The notes under the pieces were generated by a model. The model was given only the letters and a program-made list of their open reading frames with translations. It did not search any database and was not told the origin of the DNA. Below, in pieces: positions 21,410 to 22,375 of a stretch of 22,375 bases of DNA (the stretch's first letter is position 1; the number at the start of each line of letters is the position of its first letter). Origin of the DNA: JAQIBY01 sp046546095 (GTDB taxonomy: Bacteria > Bacteroidota > Bacteroidia > Bacteroidales > ML635J-15); assembly GCA_046546095.1 (NCBI GenBank), contig JBKGYK010000055.1:1-22375 (forward strand), read 5' to 3'. The position numbers were made by a program, and so were the translations under genes.

Positions 21410-22104
21410 AGTTTCAGTGTTTCCAGGAAATGCTGCATAGAATCAAATACCGGGAAATCATGCTCAGCATGCTCCCCCACCTCTTCATGTGCCCATGTAG
21501 TATGAAATGGAATGTGGGCCGCTTTTGCGCCCATTTCCAGCAAAGGAAGCACATCTGATTTTACAGAATTGCCGACCATCATGAATTCATGCGGCTGAAT
21601 GCCCATATTGGAGAACAAACGCCGGTAATTTGCCGTTTGTTTATCGCTCATCACGTGTATCTGATCAAAATAACCGGTAAGGCCGGATGTATGCAGTTTT
21701 CTTTCCTGATCCAGGGAGTCCCCTTTTGTTGCCAGCACAATGGTACAATCGCGTGACTGAAACCATGACAAACAATCTTCCACCCCATCAAGCAGTTGCA
21801 TGGGAGAGCGCAAAAGCTCCTTTCCCCACTGAATGATTTTCCCAATATCAGACTGCGAAATCCGGTCATCCGAAATATCAAGTGCTGTTTCAATCACTGA
21901 GAGCACAAAGGGTTTTACGCCATAACCGTAAATATCCATATTCCGGATTTCAGTTTCAAACAAACGCTTAGCTGCAGCCTCTGATGCCATCCAGGGTTTC
22001 ATCAGCTTCAGGAAACGCTCTTCCAGCCGTCTGAAATTCGGCTCGTTTACCCAGAGGGTGTCATCGGCATCAAAGCCAATGTATTTGATCTGGTCGATAA
22101 TCAT
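21400..22104 (-). CDS. HAD-superfamily hydrolase (phosphatase)
   Basis: From the ATG at 22104 the product is 234 residues. HAD motif I is IGFDADDTLW (nucleophile Asp12, acid Asp14). Motif II is TIVLATKGD (Thr in place of the common Ser). The motif III lysine probably lies in HVMSDKQTANYRRLF, and motif IV is FMMVGNSVKSDV. A helical cap lies between motifs I and II (about residues 20-95), so it is a C1-cap HAD, probably a small-molecule phosphatase. Substrates of such proteins cannot be told from sequence. A longer form from 22131 adds nine hydrophobic residues before an obvious start and is disfavoured. A TATTTTCG element (22110-22117, minus strand), 7/8 to the -7 consensus, sits 5 nt before the ATG. 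Confidence 0.9.
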   Translation of the reverse strand: MIIDQIKYIGFDADDTLWVNEPNFRRLEERFLKLMKPWMASEAAAKRLFETEIRNMDIYGYGVKPFVLSVIETALDISDDRISQSDIGKIIQWGKELLRSPMQLLDGVEDCLSWFQSRDCTIVLATKGDSLDQERKLHTSGLTGYFDQIHVMSDKQTANYRRLFSNMGIQPHEFMMVGNSVKSDVLPLLEMGAKAAHIPFHTTWAHEEVGEHAEHDFPVFDSMQHFLETLKLQM

Positions 22105-22175
22105 AAGCACGAAAATAAGAATTTCCGGCATATTTTGGGAGGATTTGGAGGATTTTTAAGCAGGGAAAGATGAGT

Positions 22176-22205
22176 GGGCGGTTTTTGCCCGATCCCTCAA
22201 AGCAG
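22176..22205. repeat. Second copy of a hairpin + CCTCAAAGCAG motif
   Basis: GGGC (22176-22179) and GCCC (22187-22190) flank a T-rich loop. GATC and CCTCAAAGCAG (22195-22205) follow. The same order, a GCGGG/CCCGC hairpin then CCTCAAAGCAG, occurs at 2863-2894. It lies upstream of the HAD gene in a 271-nt terminal stretch with no gene. Confidence 0.4.
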
Positions 22206-22284
22206 GATATCTCTACCCGAAAACAATGTGACAGCAGCAAAGAAGTGGCAGATACCGGAATGGCTCATTTCGGCAGGCCCAATA

Positions 22285-22303
22285 CATCGCAATGCATCGC
22301 AAT
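22285..22303. repeat. Short tandem duplication CATCGCAAT
   Basis: CATCGCAAT occurs at 22285-22293 and again at 22295-22303, separated by one base, in the gene-free right end of the window. It could be a binding site or chance. Confidence 0.3.
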
Positions 22304-22375
22304 TCGAACCGGAATAAACATTATAATCCTATGGCAATGTTTTGTTCGCATTTTTGCACGAACCGGGCGTATATT

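Noticed and set aside
22340..22375. Promoter at the right edge: TATATT at the window end
   Set aside because: The window stops before the -7 element would be complete and the -33 spacing is off; a GTTCG...CGAAC 5-bp palindrome there is too short to interpret.

Overview
The window is chromosomal DNA of a member of the Bacteroidota, most like an anaerobic or facultative Bacteroidales/Marinilabiliales-type bacterium. The evidence is convergent. Two proteins end in type IX secretion (T9SS) type A sorting domains. Two lipoproteins carry an acidic stretch straight after the lipobox cysteine, as in surface-exported Bacteroidota lipoproteins. FISUMP-type domains, a DUF1573 protein and a DUF4173-like protein are present. 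Several promoters fit the Bacteroidota TTTG/TTG - N19-22 - TAnnTTTG pattern, and most genes lack a strong Shine-Dalgarno. No tRNA, rRNA, transposase, integrase, phage gene or CRISPR array was seen. Species-level identity cannot be read from the sequence.

Layout, left to right. (1) 280-1285: a two-gene split permease. (2) 1373-2578: a surface lipoprotein of bacterial Ig-like domains, closed by a strong terminator. (3) 2705-2894: a GC-rich, nested inverted/direct repeat element unlike its surroundings. (4) 4989-2920 (minus): hybrid cluster protein (hcp) and a small cupin, with an FNR/CRP-type palindrome upstream of hcp and a strong hairpin between the two genes. (5) 5227-8805: a DUF4173-like membrane protein, a convergent sulfotransferase-like gene, a small heat-shock protein, and a divergent DUF5684-like membrane protein. 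(6) 11807-8855 (minus): a compact operon of an RsmI-family methyltransferase, a membrane FMN-binding/4Fe-4S protein, a nitroreductase and ThpR. (7) 11928-17075 (plus): a six-gene cell-surface locus, consisting of a T9SS cargo with a FISUMP-like domain, a larger FISUMP/Ig-like protein, a short acidic lipoprotein, an outer-membrane beta-barrel and a DUF1573 protein. The last gene of that count depends on reading DUF1573 as part of the same transcript. It is followed by an M43 metalloprotease (T9SS cargo) under its own promoter. (8) 19411-21409: an alcohol-acetyltransferase-like condensation-fold enzyme overlapping a zinc-ribbon membrane protein. A HAD phosphatase converges on this pair from the minus strand.

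How the parts may work together (inference): hcp plus cupin look like a nitrosative/redox stress unit under an FNR/CRP-family regulator not encoded here. The FMN/4Fe-4S protein with nitroreductase suggests electron flow from cytoplasmic carriers to a periplasmic flavin. The surface locus has the ingredients of an envelope-associated assembly (secreted cargo, lipoprotein, barrel, periplasmic protein) without a recognised function; it is the best candidate for an undescribed system. The most interesting non-coding signals are the repeat element near 2.7-2.9 kb, a leader motif shared by four genes, and a divergent pair of promoters lying almost on top of their start codons at 11.8-11.9 kb.
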